This document shows positions 17,224-26,440 of a stretch of 64,000 nt of DNA, piece by piece; within the stretch, counting starts at the first letter, position 1; each line of letters opens with the position of its first letter. Under the pieces are notes generated by a model. It was given only the letters and a program-made list of their open reading frames with translations. It was not told the origin of the DNA and made no database searches. Source of the DNA: Pseudomonas sp. S04 (GTDB lineage Bacteria > Pseudomonadota > Gammaproteobacteria > Pseudomonadales > Pseudomonadaceae). Position numbers and translations under genes: made by a program. Location: contig NZ_CP019427.1 in NCBI RefSeq assembly GCF_009834545.1, positions 3,230,001 through 3,294,000 on the forward strand. Reading direction: 5' to 3'.

Positions 17224-18237
17224 ATGCTGCTGCCCCGCGTTGTCGCCCTCGCCACGGGCCTGGGTCTTTGTTCACTGGCCCAGGCTGCGCCCACTCAGTA
17301 CCCGCTGACGCTGCAAAACTGTGGCAGCACACAGACCTTCGCCCACGCCCCGGCTCGGGCCGTGACGATTGGCCAGGCCGGGACCGAAATGCTCTTTGCC
17401 CTGGGGCTGGGAGACAAACTGGTCGGGACTTCCCTGTGGTTCAACGATGTGTTGCCCCAGTACCAGGCGCAAAACGCCGGGATCGAACGCCTGGCCGATA
17501 ACGATCCAAGTTTCGAGTCGGTAATCGGCAAGCGCCCGGAGTTGGTCGCCGTCGAGCTGGAGTGGATGGTAGGTCCGCAAGGGGTGGTGGGTACACGGGA
17601 GCAGTTTGACGAGCTGAAGATTGCGACCTACCTGATGCCCTCGGACTGTGAGTCCAAGGACAACCTGGTGGGGGCCGACGGTACTCGCCTGGCGCCGTTC
17701 CGGGTCGACAGTCTCTATAAGAGCATCAGCCAGCTAGGGGAGATTTTTGATGTCCAGGAGCGTGCGCAGCAGTTGAACGCGCAGCTCAAAGCCAGCCTGG
17801 CCAAATCGGTGGCCACGGTGCAGAACCAGGACCTGAAGCACACCAGCGCGCTGGTCTGGTTCTCCAGCGCCAGCCTGGATATCGATCCCTATGTCGCCGG
17901 ACACAAGGGTATTCCCGACTTCATGCTCAATACCCTGGGCGTGCGCAACGTGGTGGAGTCCGACGAAGAGTGGCCAAGCGTCGGCTGGGAAACCATTGCC
18001 AAGGCGAACCCGACCTTCCTGGTCATCGCGCGCATGGATCGTCGGCGTTTTCCAGCTGACGACTATCAAAAGAAACTGCAATTCCTGCGCAGCGACCCGG
18101 TGACCCGCAACATGGACGCGGTCAAACACAACCGCATCATTATCCTCGACGCCATGGCCATGCAGGCCAGCGTGCGGATGTTCGACGGCCTTGAAACCCT
18201 GGCTACTGCCCTCAACAGCTACGACCTGGCGCAATGA
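17224..18237 (+). CDS. btuF: Cobalamin-type ABC transporter, periplasmic binding protein
   Basis: The 337-residue precursor has a signal peptide (LLPRVVALATGLGLCSLAQA, cut before APTQ). It belongs to the helical-backbone binding-protein superfamily that serves B12 and Fe-siderophore importers: GQAGTEMLFALGLGDKLVGT, PSFESVIGKRPELVAVELEW, ELKIATYLMPSDC, HNRIIILDAMAM. The ATG at 17224 gives the complete signal peptide. It overlaps the permease gene by ATGA. The upstream cobalamin riboswitch argues for cobalamin or cobinamide as the ligand rather than a ferric siderophore; the protein sequence alone does not settle this. Confidence 0.85.
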   Translation: MLLPRVVALATGLGLCSLAQAAPTQYPLTLQNCGSTQTFAHAPARAVTIGQAGTEMLFALGLGDKLVGTSLWFNDVLPQYQAQNAGIERLADNDPSFESVIGKRPELVAVELEWMVGPQGVVGTREQFDELKIATYLMPSDCESKDNLVGADGTRLAPFRVDSLYKSISQLGEIFDVQERAQQLNAQLKASLAKSVATVQNQDLKHTSALVWFSSASLDIDPYVAGHKGIPDFMLNTLGVRNVVESDEEWPSVGWETIAKANPTFLVIARMDRRRFPADDYQKKLQFLRSDPVTRNMDAVKHNRIIILDAMAMQASVRMFDGLETLATALNSYDLAQ

Positions 18238-19250
18238 CGGCGATGCTACTGCGTACCTCATTGGCACTGGCGACCCTGCTGATCGCGCTGATTGCCGGTG
18301 TGACCATCGGCGAAACCAGCATTGAGCCAACGGTGGTGTTCCAGGTGCTGGCCAACAAGCTGTGGGCCGCCGGTTATGCCCTGGACCCCATCGACGAAGG
18401 CATCGTCTGGAACTACCGCTTGACCCGCGCACTGGTGGCGGCGGCGTGCGGTGCGGGGCTGGCGACTTGCGGGGTGATCCTGCAATCGCTGTTGCGCAAC
18501 CCATTGGCCGATCCCTACTTGTTGGGGATTTCCGCGGGGGCGTCGACAGGCGCAGTGCTGGTGGCGTTGCTGGGCCTGGGCGCCGGGGCGATCTCAATGT
18601 CGGCCGGGGCGTTTGCCGGCGCAGTGCTGGCCTTCGCCGTGGTGGTTTTGCTCGGCCGTGCCAGTGGCGCACCGGGCACTACCGGGCAGATCATCCTGGC
18701 CGGGATCGCCGGGTCACAACTGTTCAACGCACTCACGGCGTTTTTGATCACCAAGTCGGCCAGCTCCGAACAGGCACGCGGCATCATGTTCTGGTTGCTG
18801 GGCAATCTCAGTGGCGTGCGCTGGCCATCCGTGTGGCTGGCCGTGCCGGTGGCGCTGGCCGGTCTTGCGGTGTGCCTGTGGCACCGCCGCGCGCTGGATG
18901 CCTTCACCTTTGGCGCCGACTCCGCGGCCTCCCTCGGCATTGCGGTGCGTCCGGTGCAGTTGCTGTTGATCAGCTGCGCGGCGTTGGTCACGGCGGTGAT
19001 GGTGTCGATTGTCGGCTCGATCGGTTTTGTTGGGCTGGTGATTCCCCATGCCGCCAGGCTGTTGCTCGGGACTGGCCATACCCGTCTGCTGCCAGCCAGT
19101 GCGCTGGGCGGGGCGGTGTTTCTGATTGCCGCCGATGTGCTGTCCCGCACGCTGATCAAGGGCCAGGTAATTCCGGTCGGCGTGGTCACGGCGCTGGTCG
19201 GGGCGCCGGTGTTCGCGCTGATCCTGGTGGGACGGAGGAATGCCCGATGA
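18234..19250 (+). CDS. btuC: Cobalamin-type ABC transporter permease (FecCD/BtuC family)
   Basis: This 338-residue inner membrane permease has about ten hydrophobic segments and the family signatures NYRLTRALVAAACGAGLATCGVI, LRNPLADPYLLGISAGAS, GNLSGVRWPS and IGFVGLVIPHAARLLLG. It forms the channel of the importer with the ATPase encoded next. Both ends overlap their neighbours by four bases, so the three genes are read as one translationally coupled unit under the riboswitch. Confidence 0.92.
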   Translation: MTAMLLRTSLALATLLIALIAGVTIGETSIEPTVVFQVLANKLWAAGYALDPIDEGIVWNYRLTRALVAAACGAGLATCGVILQSLLRNPLADPYLLGISAGASTGAVLVALLGLGAGAISMSAGAFAGAVLAFAVVVLLGRASGAPGTTGQIILAGIAGSQLFNALTAFLITKSASSEQARGIMFWLLGNLSGVRWPSVWLAVPVALAGLAVCLWHRRALDAFTFGADSAASLGIAVRPVQLLLISCAALVTAVMVSIVGSIGFVGLVIPHAARLLLGTGHTRLLPASALGGAVFLIAADVLSRTLIKGQVIPVGVVTALVGAPVFALILVGRRNAR

Positions 19251-20038
19251 CTGCAGCTGTGTCTGTTTCTCAACCCTGTGTATTGAGTTGTTCCGGTATC
19301 GGCTTTGCCATTCGCGATGCGCAGTTGCTGCACGACATTCACCTGGCCATTCACCGTGGCGAGACCCTGGGGCTGGTCGGGCCCAATGGCTCCGGCAAAT
19401 CCACCCTGCTCAAGCTGCTGGCGGGGGTGCGTGCGCCCAGCCAGGGCGCCATCCATCTCAACGGCCAAAACCTCAAGACCCTGTCGCGGCGCACCATCGC
19501 GCAAACCCTGGCGGTGGTCGAGCAGCAGGCTGACACCCTCGATGCAATCAGCGTATTCGATGCAGTGGCCTTGGGCCGAACGCCCTGGCTGTCGGCCTTG
19601 AGTCCGTGGTCGGCGGCGGACGCGGCGATCGTCGAGCAAGCGCTGCGTGACGTCGATGCGGCTCACCTGAGCAGCCGCACCTGGCGCAGTCTCTCCGGCG
19701 GCGAACGCCAGCGCGTGCATATCGCGCGCTCCCTGGCGCAACGCCCGCAGATCCTGTTACTGGACGAACCGACCAATCACCTGGATATCCAGCATCAACT
19801 GGCGATTCTGAATGTGGTTCACGCATTGCCCGTGACCACCGTGATTGCCCTGCACGACCTTAACCAGGCCCTGGGCTGTGATCGGTTGGCGGTGCTCGAA
19901 CGCGGAAGCCTGGTCGCCCTTGGCAAACCGCTTGAAGTGTTGACCCCAGAACGCTTGCTACACACCTTCGGGGTCCACGCGCATTACCTCACTGACCCCT
20001 TTGACGGCACGCAGATCCTGCGATTACGCGCCTCCTGA
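19247..20038 (+). CDS. btuD: Cobalamin-type ABC transporter ATPase
   Basis: The 263-residue ATPase has a Walker A (GPNGSGKSTLL), Q-loop region (VVEQQADTLDA), ABC signature (LSGGERQRVHIARSLA), Walker B (ILLLDEPTNHLDI) and H-loop (VIALHDL), all intact. Its size and the phrase PTNHLDIQHQ fit the FecE/BtuD branch. It powers import by the BtuC-type permease. Pseudoazurin follows 21 bases after the stop and is probably co-transcribed. Confidence 0.92.
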   Translation: MTAAVSVSQPCVLSCSGIGFAIRDAQLLHDIHLAIHRGETLGLVGPNGSGKSTLLKLLAGVRAPSQGAIHLNGQNLKTLSRRTIAQTLAVVEQQADTLDAISVFDAVALGRTPWLSALSPWSAADAAIVEQALRDVDAAHLSSRTWRSLSGGERQRVHIARSLAQRPQILLLDEPTNHLDIQHQLAILNVVHALPVTTVIALHDLNQALGCDRLAVLERGSLVALGKPLEVLTPERLLHTFGVHAHYLTDPFDGTQILRLRAS

Positions 20039-20059
20039 CTCGTCTATGGATAGCCCACC

Positions 20060-20485
20060 ATGCGTAGTGTTTCCCGCTCCTTGCTGCTCGCTGCAGTGTT
20101 GCTGTGCCCCACGGCATATGCCGAAGTCCATGAAGTAAAAATGCTCACCCGAGGCGCTGCGGGCAGCATGGTCTATGAGCCGGATTACCTGCAGGTGGCG
20201 CCTGGCGACACGGTCCGGTTCATCCCTGCCCAGAGTGGTCACAACGCCGCCTCGGTCAGCGAATTGCTGCCGGCCGGCGCGCAGGCATTCCAGGGCAAGA
20301 TCAACCAGGTAGTGGAACAGGTATTTCAGGTCCCTGGCCTCTACGGCATCCAGTGCACCCCGCACCTGGCGATGGGCATGGTGATGTTGATCCAGGTGGG
20401 CGAGCCTGCAGCCCAACCGCCGGAGTTGCCAAGCGCCCTGCCCCCACGTGCGCTCGAGCGATTGAACAGCATCCTGCAGCGCTGA
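20060..20485 (+). CDS. Pseudoazurin (type I copper electron carrier)
   Basis: The 141-residue periplasmic cupredoxin has a signal peptide (SRSLLLAAVLLCPTAYA). The copper ligands are complete: His in SGHNA and the Cys, His and Met of CTPHLAMGM. Pseudoazurins pass electrons to copper nitrite reductase or nitrous oxide reductase, so this fits the denitrification remnants a few kilobases upstream. Its position directly behind a riboswitch-controlled cobalamin importer is unusual, and the start sits only 21 bases from the ATPase stop. The stop lies 4 bases from the end of the convergent acetyltransferase gene. Confidence 0.9.
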   Translation: MRSVSRSLLLAAVLLCPTAYAEVHEVKMLTRGAAGSMVYEPDYLQVAPGDTVRFIPAQSGHNAASVSELLPAGAQAFQGKINQVVEQVFQVPGLYGIQCTPHLAMGMVMLIQVGEPAAQPPELPSALPPRALERLNSILQR

Positions 20486-20489
20486 GCTT

Positions 20490-20993
20490 TCAGTCCGTGG
20501 GCAACCGACATTCCATGTGGGTGGTCTGCCATACCGGGTCGGCGTCCACCTGGATCACGTTGAAACCGCGCTTGAGCCAGAAGTCGATGGCGCCCGGCAA
20601 GAACGGATGGGTGTGCAGATAGATCACCTCGACCCCGGCTTCCACGGCCGATGCCGCCAAGGCGCGGTACAACTGGCTGGCCAAGCCCGCGCGGCGAAAC
20701 TGCGGGAGGATGAACAGACGTACGACTTCCACCACCTTCAGCCCGGGATAATCGATGTGCGCAAAGCGCCGGTCATAGGGCAGATAGCCGATTGAGGCGA
20801 CGATTCGCCCGGCATGACGGGCCACCAGGAAGCGTCCCGCACCGCGCAGGTAAACCTGCTCAAAATTCGCCAGGTCATCCGGCGTGCCGGCTTGCCGCAG
20901 TTTCGGGAACAGCTCGGAGCGCGCCGCCAGGACGAACCCCAGAACCTGGGGAATGTCTGCGGCCACCACGGCCTCGATAGCTGTTTGATGCAC
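20490..20993 (-). CDS. GNAT-family N-acetyltransferase
   Basis: This 167-residue protein has the GNAT fold pattern. The acetyl-CoA binding strand and loop are VVEVVRLFILPQFRRAGLASQLYRAL (V-R-x-x-F-x-x-P-x-x-R-x-x-G), and the later strand is VEVIYLHTHPFLPGAIDFWLKRGFN, the usual "moves to the end of a longer side chain" motif. The substrate is unknown. It is a single gene, convergent with pseudoazurin and divergent from the hydrolase at 21146. Confidence 0.85.
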   Translation of the reverse strand: MHQTAIEAVVAADIPQVLGFVLAARSELFPKLRQAGTPDDLANFEQVYLRGAGRFLVARHAGRIVASIGYLPYDRRFAHIDYPGLKVVEVVRLFILPQFRRAGLASQLYRALAASAVEAGVEVIYLHTHPFLPGAIDFWLKRGFNVIQVDADPVWQTTHMECRLPTD

Positions 20994-21145
20994 ATGCGCT
21001 CCGTAATTTTCGGGGGTGATTGACGCGGGAGACCGGGATAGACTGCGTTCGGTTCACTTACGCGAGACATCCAGCGTGGATCGCCAGCAAAGGATAAACA
21101 GGCCAACAGGCTACCGCACCCTGTTGGGCAAAAGGAGGATCATCA

Positions 21146-21949
21146 ATGCCGGTGTCCATCAACCACGAAGACTTTTCGCTGACCACGCCCTACGGTCAGG
21201 TATTCGCACGCTGCTGGTACCCCAACAAGCAAGCCCAGGCTCAGCCACTGGCCCCGATCATCCTGCTCCATGACTCGCTCGGCTGCGTGGCGTTGTGGCG
21301 CGACTTCCCTGCCCTGCTGGCAAGCGCCACCCAGCGCAATGTCGTGGCCTACGACCGCTTGGGATTTGGTCGTTCAGACCCCCATCCTGGCGATTGGTCC
21401 AACGACTTCATCCGCCAGGAAGCCCAGCGCTACGTGCCGCTCGTGCGGGCAGGACTGGGCATCGAGCGTTTTATCGCCTTTGGTCATAGCGTCGGTGGTG
21501 CCATGGCCACCCACTGCGCCGCGTTGTTTCCCGAGCACTGCCTGGCGCTGGTGACCGAGTCGTCCCAAGCCTTTGTCGAGGAACGCACGGTCCTGGGCGT
21601 GCAGCGTGCTAAAGAGCAGTTCGAGCAACCGGGACAGATCGAGCGTCTGCGCAAATACCACGGCGAAAAGGCCCAATGGGTGCTGAATGCCTGGACGCAA
21701 ACCTGGCTTAGTCCGACTTACGCTGGCTGGACCATCGAGCAAGGACTGCCGGCGATTGGATGCCCGCACCTGGTGATCCACGGCGCAGACGACGAGTTTG
21801 GTTCGACCCAACATGCCCATCGATATGCCGGCCTGACTGGCGGGAGCAGTGAGGTGCTGCTGATCAGCGATTGCATGCATGTGCCCCACCGTGAACAGCC
21901 GCAAACCGTGATTGATGCGGTTTGCCGTCAGCTGTCGTGCGTGAGCTAG
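21146..21949 (+). CDS. Alpha/beta-fold hydrolase
   Basis: The 267-residue hydrolase has an oxyanion region LLHDSLGCVALW, nucleophile elbow GHSVGG, a likely acid Asp in HGADDEFG and a catalytic His in CMHVPH. AAAGGAGGATC just upstream of 21146 is a strong ribosome binding site and fixes the start. The family covers esterases, C-C hydrolases and haloperoxidase-like enzymes; the sequence does not say which substrate. It stands alone, with the repeat region beginning 13 bases after its stop. Confidence 0.85.
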   Translation: MPVSINHEDFSLTTPYGQVFARCWYPNKQAQAQPLAPIILLHDSLGCVALWRDFPALLASATQRNVVAYDRLGFGRSDPHPGDWSNDFIRQEAQRYVPLVRAGLGIERFIAFGHSVGGAMATHCAALFPEHCLALVTESSQAFVEERTVLGVQRAKEQFEQPGQIERLRKYHGEKAQWVLNAWTQTWLSPTYAGWTIEQGLPAIGCPHLVIHGADDEFGSTQHAHRYAGLTGGSSEVLLISDCMHVPHREQPQTVIDAVCRQLSCVS

Positions 21950-22130
21950 ACCGGCCCCATCGCGGCATAGGCATCTACACAACTGTGTGTGCGACGTTGC
22001 ACCTGTGGGCCGGCCAGGGGGTTGAATTAGGCCGAGTACATATCCATTTTTGCGGTAACGGCCTCCTATGGTTCCGCCTGACGGCGGCTCACTTTTGAAC
22101 AGCGCAAAAGTAAGCAAAACGCTCTTTCCC

Positions 22131-23433
22131 GGTATGACTCACCCACATGGGTTACAAATCAGTTCACGCACATAGGTAACAGTTTTTAACTAGCAGGGTC
22201 GATTTCGCGAGGATCTGACCATGCCCTGGAGAGAGCTGAAACCTATGGATCGAAAAGTGATGTTCATCGCTGCCTATCTGGCGGACAAACACACCTTCAG
22301 CAAGCTGTGCAGTGACTACGAGATCAGTCGAAAGACTGGCTATAAATGGGTCGAGCGATACAAAGCTGAAGGGCCTAGTGGGCTTGAGGAACGCAGCCGT
22401 TGCCGGCACAACCAGAGCTACGTGGTGCCTGTCGCTGTTAGGCAGGCAATCATCGAGCTTCGGTCTATCGGAGAAACAACTCCAGGGCCTAAGAAGATCC
22501 AAAATGACTTGCTCAAGCGCTTTCCCGATCAGGATCCGCCGTCAAAAACGACCATCTACAACATCCTTAAAGCAGCCGACTTAATTACGCCGCAGCGTGT
22601 ACGACGGCGTGTCGCGGTCTATCCCAAACCTTTGAGCAAGGCAGAAAAACCTAATCAGCTCTTTAGCGCGGACTACAAGGGCCAGTTTCTGACGGGCGCC
22701 GGAGTTTGGTGCTATCCACTGACGATCATGGATCACGCCAGCCGTTTTCTACTGGCCTGCCAGAGTATGTCCAGTACCAATCTGAAGGAGACCCAACAGA
22801 CCTTTGAGCGAGTTTTCCGCGAGTACGGGTTGCCGGAGCGTATTCGGACTGACAATGGTGTGCCATTTGCCAGTACCGGCCGTGCCGGGCTGTCGCAGTT
22901 GTCGATATGGTGGCTGCGACTAGGGATTATTCCTGAGCGAATTGAGCCTGGCCGTCCGGACCAGAATGGGCGTCACGAACGCATGCACCGAACGCTGAAA
23001 AGTACCTTGCCTCAACCGCCCGCCATTCCTTGGGAGGCTCAGCAGAGACAGTTTGACCGCTTTGTGCAGCACTACAATTATGAGCGGGGGCACGAGGCGC
23101 TTGACCAGAAAACGCCTGCTTCCTGCTATTCACCCTCGACTCGGACTTACCCGGAAAAGTTGCCTGAAATGGGGTATGCGAGCCACGTGGAGTGTTACCT
23201 GGCTGATAGTAATGGAATCATTAATCGAGCAGGTCTGCGGATTTATATAGCCAATGTGCTTAAGCATCAGACCATTGGAATGGAGATGATCAGTGATGAT
23301 GTGTGGGAGGTGATATTCGGTCCGGTAATCCTAGGCCGGGTCTATGCTAGAGAGGCAAAGAACGGGTACGTGTCGATAAAAGTGTTACCTATGTAAAGGT
23401 ACTTTTTTGTAACCCATGTGGTTGTCCCGTACA
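22131..23433 (+). mobile_element. IS481-family insertion sequence
   Basis: The 1,303-bp element is flanked by the 5-bp direct repeat TTCCC (22126-22130 and 23434-23438). Its ends are imperfect inverted repeats: the left GGTATGACTCACCCACATGGG and the complement of the right end TGTACGGGACAACCACATGGG match at 15 of 21 positions. Subterminal ACATAGGTAACA blocks are also inverted. Comparison with the intact repeat copies shows the exact empty site (CTCTTTCCCCACCACT). It carries one full-length transposase gene and looks complete. Confidence 0.88.
22221..23396 (+). CDS. IS481-family transposase
   Basis: The 391-residue DDE transposase has an N-terminal helix-turn-helix (DKHTFSKLCSDYEISRKTGYKWVERYK, ending in the EGPSGLEERSR phrase typical of IS481) and an rve catalytic core. 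The acidic residues are in LFSADYKGQF, ERIRTDNGVPF and DQNGRHERMHRTLK. Length and motifs are intact. The start follows GAGGAT with good spacing. The reading frame fills the element between its inverted ends. Confidence 0.93.
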   Translation: MPWRELKPMDRKVMFIAAYLADKHTFSKLCSDYEISRKTGYKWVERYKAEGPSGLEERSRCRHNQSYVVPVAVRQAIIELRSIGETTPGPKKIQNDLLKRFPDQDPPSKTTIYNILKAADLITPQRVRRRVAVYPKPLSKAEKPNQLFSADYKGQFLTGAGVWCYPLTIMDHASRFLLACQSMSSTNLKETQQTFERVFREYGLPERIRTDNGVPFASTGRAGLSQLSIWWLRLGIIPERIEPGRPDQNGRHERMHRTLKSTLPQPPAIPWEAQQRQFDRFVQHYNYERGHEALDQKTPASCYSPSTRTYPEKLPEMGYASHVECYLADSNGIINRAGLRIYIANVLKHQTIGMEMISDDVWEVIFGPVILGRVYAREAKNGYVSIKVLPM

Positions 23434-24080
23434 TTCCCCACCACTTGGTGCCTCGCTTAGGCTCGGCATGCCCGTACTCCGACATTGATTTGGGGGGCCG
23501 CCGCAATGGGCCCTCCCTGGCCCAGTGCGGCTAAACCGGCGTCCTGCCGGTTTACCCCCCAAATCAATATCGAAGTACGGCCAGCGTGGTTAACGGGGCG
23601 CCCAGGATCAAAAACAAAGCGAGGCGGCCTTAGAGCCGACCTGATCGCTAAAGCATGCGCGGTGTAGCTTCTACTTCCTAATACGCTGACGAAGTCAGCA
23701 ATCTTTTGATCTGGCTTTGGCTTTGGCTTTGGCTTTTGATCCTGGGGCGCCCCGTTAACCACGCTGGCCGAACGCAGGCTTGAAGCCGTGGGTAACCCGG
23801 CAGGACGCCGGGTTAGCCGCCCCGCGCCATGGATGGCGCGTGGCGGCGGCCCACGGATTCAAGCCTGCGTGAGGGCACACCGAGCCCAAGCGAGGTGCCA
23901 AGTGGTGGGGCAAGAGCCTTTTGCTTACTTTTGGGCTCCTCCAAAAGTGAGCCGCTGTAAAAGCGGAACCATAGGAGGCCGTTACCGCAAAAATGGATAT
24001 GTACTCGGCCTGATCCAACACCCCAGAGGCCCAGAGGTCACGACCCAAGCAGGTTCTCTCTCCACAGGTGCAGCGTCAAT

Positions 24081-24124
24081 GCCCATCGCGAGCAAGCCGC
24101 AAGCGGGCGCCCGCTCCCACAGGG
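24081..24124. repeat. REP-like repeat
   Basis: GCCCATCGCGAGCAAGCC followed by GCAAGCGGGCGCCCGCTCCC and ACAGGG is the reverse of the common P. fluorescens-group REP pattern (TGTGGGAGCGGGC...GCTTGCTCGCGA). It lies between repeat copy A and the binding-protein gene at the end of the minus-strand operon. Confidence 0.6.
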
Positions 24125-24156
24125 ATTGGAGATGCCTGTGGGAGTCGAGGTGGGGA

Positions 24157-25197
24157 TTAGCGGGCAGCCCAGGCGTTGAAGCGTTGTTCCAGCTCCTCGC
24201 CATGATCGACCCAGAACTCGGCGTTCACCGCTCCGGCGCCGGCCAGGTTGGCCTCGGCGGTGGGCAGTTGCGCCTGCACCGACTTGGGCAGCAAGGCCAG
24301 GGTCTGCAGGTGCACCGGCCCGTAAGGGATGTTTTGCGAGAACACTTTCTGCGCCTGGGGCTGGCTGGCGAAGGCGATGAACTTCTCGGCCAGGGCCTTG
24401 TTCGGGGTGCCCTTGACCACGGCCCAGTATTCCGGGTCGTACAGGCTTTGTGGCCAGACGATGCTCAGTTTCATGCCCTCCTCCTGGGCCGAAGCAATGC
24501 GACCGTTATAGGCGGCGCTCATCACTACGTCCCCGGCCACCAGCCACTGTGCCGGCTGGGCGCCCGCCTCCCACCACTGGATGCTGGATTTGATCTGGTC
24601 CAGTTTGGCAAAGGCCCGGGTCACGCCCTGCGGGGTATTCAGGACCTTGTACAGCTCATCCATTTTCACCCCATCGGCCAGCAAAGCGATTTCCAGGGTG
24701 TACTTGGCGCTCTTGCGCAGCCCGCGCTTGCCGGGAAATTCGCTGACGTTCCAGAAGTCCGCCCAGTTCTGCGGCGCCTTGGCCAGCTTGCCCTGGTCAA
24801 AGGCCAGGACCATCGACCAGACATAGGTAGCAACCCCGCATTCGGTCAGTGCCCCCGGGACAAATTGCGCCGGGTCGCCCAGGGCGCTCAGGTCGAGTTT
24901 CTCGAACAGGCCTTCCTCGCAGCCGCGCAGCAGGTCCGGGCTTTCCACTTCGACCACGTCCCAACTGGTGTGACCGGCGGCCACCATGGCCTTGATCTTC
25001 GACAGTTCGCCGTTGTACTCACCGGCGACGATGTTGCCGGCACCGCTGGCGTTGAACGGCTGGAAGTAGGCCTTGTCCTGGGCCAGCTTGGTGGCCCCGC
25101 CAAAGGAAATCACGGTGAGGCTCTGGGGCGCGGCGCACACTGCACCGCTCAACAGGGCCAGGGCAAACGGAAGGCTGCAACGCAAGGATCTGGACAT
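24157..25197 (-). CDS. ABC transporter substrate-binding protein, polyamine type
   Basis: The 346-residue periplasmic protein has a signal peptide (SLRCSLPFALALLSGAVCAA). It belongs to the PotD/PotF-like group: LTVISFGGATKLAQDKAYFQPF, SWDVVEVESPDLLRGCEEG, ADFWNVSEFPGKRGL, VKGTPNKALAEKFIAFAS. The ATG at 25197 follows GAGGAACAGATC and gives the proper signal peptide; the frame is open further upstream to 25251. It is the last gene of the monooxygenase operon. No permease or ATPase gene is nearby, so the transporter is either completed elsewhere or has lost those genes next to repeat copy A. Confidence 0.88.
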   Translation of the reverse strand: MSRSLRCSLPFALALLSGAVCAAPQSLTVISFGGATKLAQDKAYFQPFNASGAGNIVAGEYNGELSKIKAMVAAGHTSWDVVEVESPDLLRGCEEGLFEKLDLSALGDPAQFVPGALTECGVATYVWSMVLAFDQGKLAKAPQNWADFWNVSEFPGKRGLRKSAKYTLEIALLADGVKMDELYKVLNTPQGVTRAFAKLDQIKSSIQWWEAGAQPAQWLVAGDVVMSAAYNGRIASAQEEGMKLSIVWPQSLYDPEYWAVVKGTPNKALAEKFIAFASQPQAQKVFSQNIPYGPVHLQTLALLPKSVQAQLPTAEANLAGAGAVNAEFWVDHGEELEQRFNAWAAR

Positions 25198-25270
25198 GGA
25201 TCTGTTCCTCGATAATGCCGGTACGCACTGAGGCGGCGGCGGGACACGCATGGGCGGCCGGAGGGCCTTG

Positions 25271-26440
25271 TTATTGTTCTTCGGGTGCGCTCAGCCAGGC
25301 CGCCAGTCGATCCATCAGGCGGTCACAGGCGTGCAACTGCTCGACGCTGACGAACTCGTCGGGCTTGTGTCCTTGCTCCATGCTGCCGGGACCACAGACT
25401 ACAGTCGCGATACCGGCCGCATCGAACAACCCACCTTCGGTGCCGAAGGCCACGGTGCTGAAGGCATCGCTGCCACACAGCCGGGCGATCAGACGCGCGG
25501 CGGCGCTGTCCGCCGGGGTTGCCAGGCCCGGGTAGGCCGAGAGTTGTTCAAAGCGAATCGACGTCTCGGCCTTGATCGCCTGCATCGCCGGCAGCAACGT
25601 GGTCTGGGCGTAGTGCTGCAATTCATCGACCACCGCCTGCGGGGCGAAGTCCGGCAAGGCGCGCACTTCGAAATCGAAACGGCAATCGGCCGGCACGATG
25701 TTCAACGCCGTGCCGCCCTGGATCACCCCGACCTGTACGGTGGAATAAGCCGGATCAAAACGTGAGTCCTGCAGTTCCGGCTCGGCCAGGGTGGCACCGA
25801 TCTCGCCCAGCCGGCCGATCAGGCGTGCGGCTTGCTCGATGGCGTTCACCCCGTAGGGGGCGTACGCCGAATGGCAGGCGGCGCCGTGCACATGGCAACG
25901 CATCGCTAACTTGCCCTTGTGGCCGAGCACCGGCTTGAGCTCGGTCGGCTCGCCGATCAGGCACAAGGCCGGCGCCGGGATCCGCTGGGGCAACAGCTCG
26001 AGCAAACTACGCACGCCCAGGCAGCCGACTTCCTCGTCATAGGACAACGCCAGGTGTACCGGCCGGCGCAAGTCGCTTGCCAAGAACAGCGGCACCGCCG
26101 CCAGGACCGAGGCCAGGTAGCCTTTCATGTCGGCGGTACCGCGCCCGAACAATTTGCCGTCGGCCTCGCTCATACAGAACGGCTCGACCGTCCAGGCCTG
26201 GCCGTCCACCGGCACCACGTCGGTGTGCCCGGACAACACGATGCCACCGGCCACCTGCGGGCCCATCGACGCCAGCAGATTGGCCTTGCTGCGTTCGGCG
26301 TTGTAGATCAGTTCGCAGTCCACGCCCAGGCCCTGCAGGTAGTCGCGCACGAACTCGATCAGTGCCAGGTTCGAGTCACGGCTGACCGTGGCGAACCCTA
26401 CCAGCCTGGCCAACAGGGCGCGGCTGCGCGGCTCACTCAT
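25271..26440 (-). CDS. ArgE/DapE-type M20 deacylase
   Basis: The 389-residue metallopeptidase-fold amidohydrolase is closest in appearance to acetylornithine deacetylase. Metal and catalytic motifs: LSGHTDVVPV (metal His and Asp), GRGTADMKG (metal Asp), SYDEEVGCLG (catalytic and metal Glu), IGEPTELKPV (metal Glu) and AFGTEGGLFDAAG. The ATG at 26440 overlaps the end of the upstream DUF1028 gene by 8 bases. In this cluster it may remove an acyl group from an N-acylated amino acid or amine rather than make ornithine. Confidence 0.85.
   Translation of the reverse strand: MSEPRSRALLARLVGFATVSRDSNLALIEFVRDYLQGLGVDCELIYNAERSKANLLASMGPQVAGGIVLSGHTDVVPVDGQAWTVEPFCMSEADGKLFGRGTADMKGYLASVLAAVPLFLASDLRRPVHLALSYDEEVGCLGVRSLLELLPQRIPAPALCLIGEPTELKPVLGHKGKLAMRCHVHGAACHSAYAPYGVNAIEQAARLIGRLGEIGATLAEPELQDSRFDPAYSTVQVGVIQGGTALNIVPADCRFDFEVRALPDFAPQAVVDELQHYAQTTLLPAMQAIKAETSIRFEQLSAYPGLATPADSAAARLIARLCGSDAFSTVAFGTEGGLFDAAGIATVVCGPGSMEQGHKPDEFVSVEQLHACDRLMDRLAAWLSAPEEQ

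Larger units (their letters stand above)
21963..24030. repeat. Palindromic dispersed element, copy A (split by an IS)
   Basis: This is a long imperfect palindrome. The left arm reads inward from GGCATAGGCATCTACACAAC through GGCCGAGTACATATCC, GCGGTAACGGCCTCC and GGCTCACTTTTG; the right arm ends with the reverse complements of the same blocks (CAAAAGTGAGCC near 23943, GGATATGTACTCGGCC at 23995-24010). Removing the IS at 22131-23433 restores an element of about 0.76 kb. The centre holds GC-rich inverted blocks and a short (TTTGGC)n run at 23712-23737. No protein is supported. Confidence 0.85.

Noticed and set aside
18362..20038. Long frame fusing antisense-like sequence to the ABC ATPase
   Set aside because: Only the part from 19247 is a real ATPase. 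The upstream part is an out-of-frame reading of the permease gene.
23705..23745. TGGCTT-type repeats as a CRISPR or structured RNA array
   Set aside because: Units are six bases with no spacers and there are no cas genes; this is a microsatellite-like tract.
23788..25215. 475-codon plus-strand frame across repeat copy A and the binding-protein gene
   Set aside because: It starts in the repeat and runs antisense to a clear periplasmic binding protein; no motif is present.
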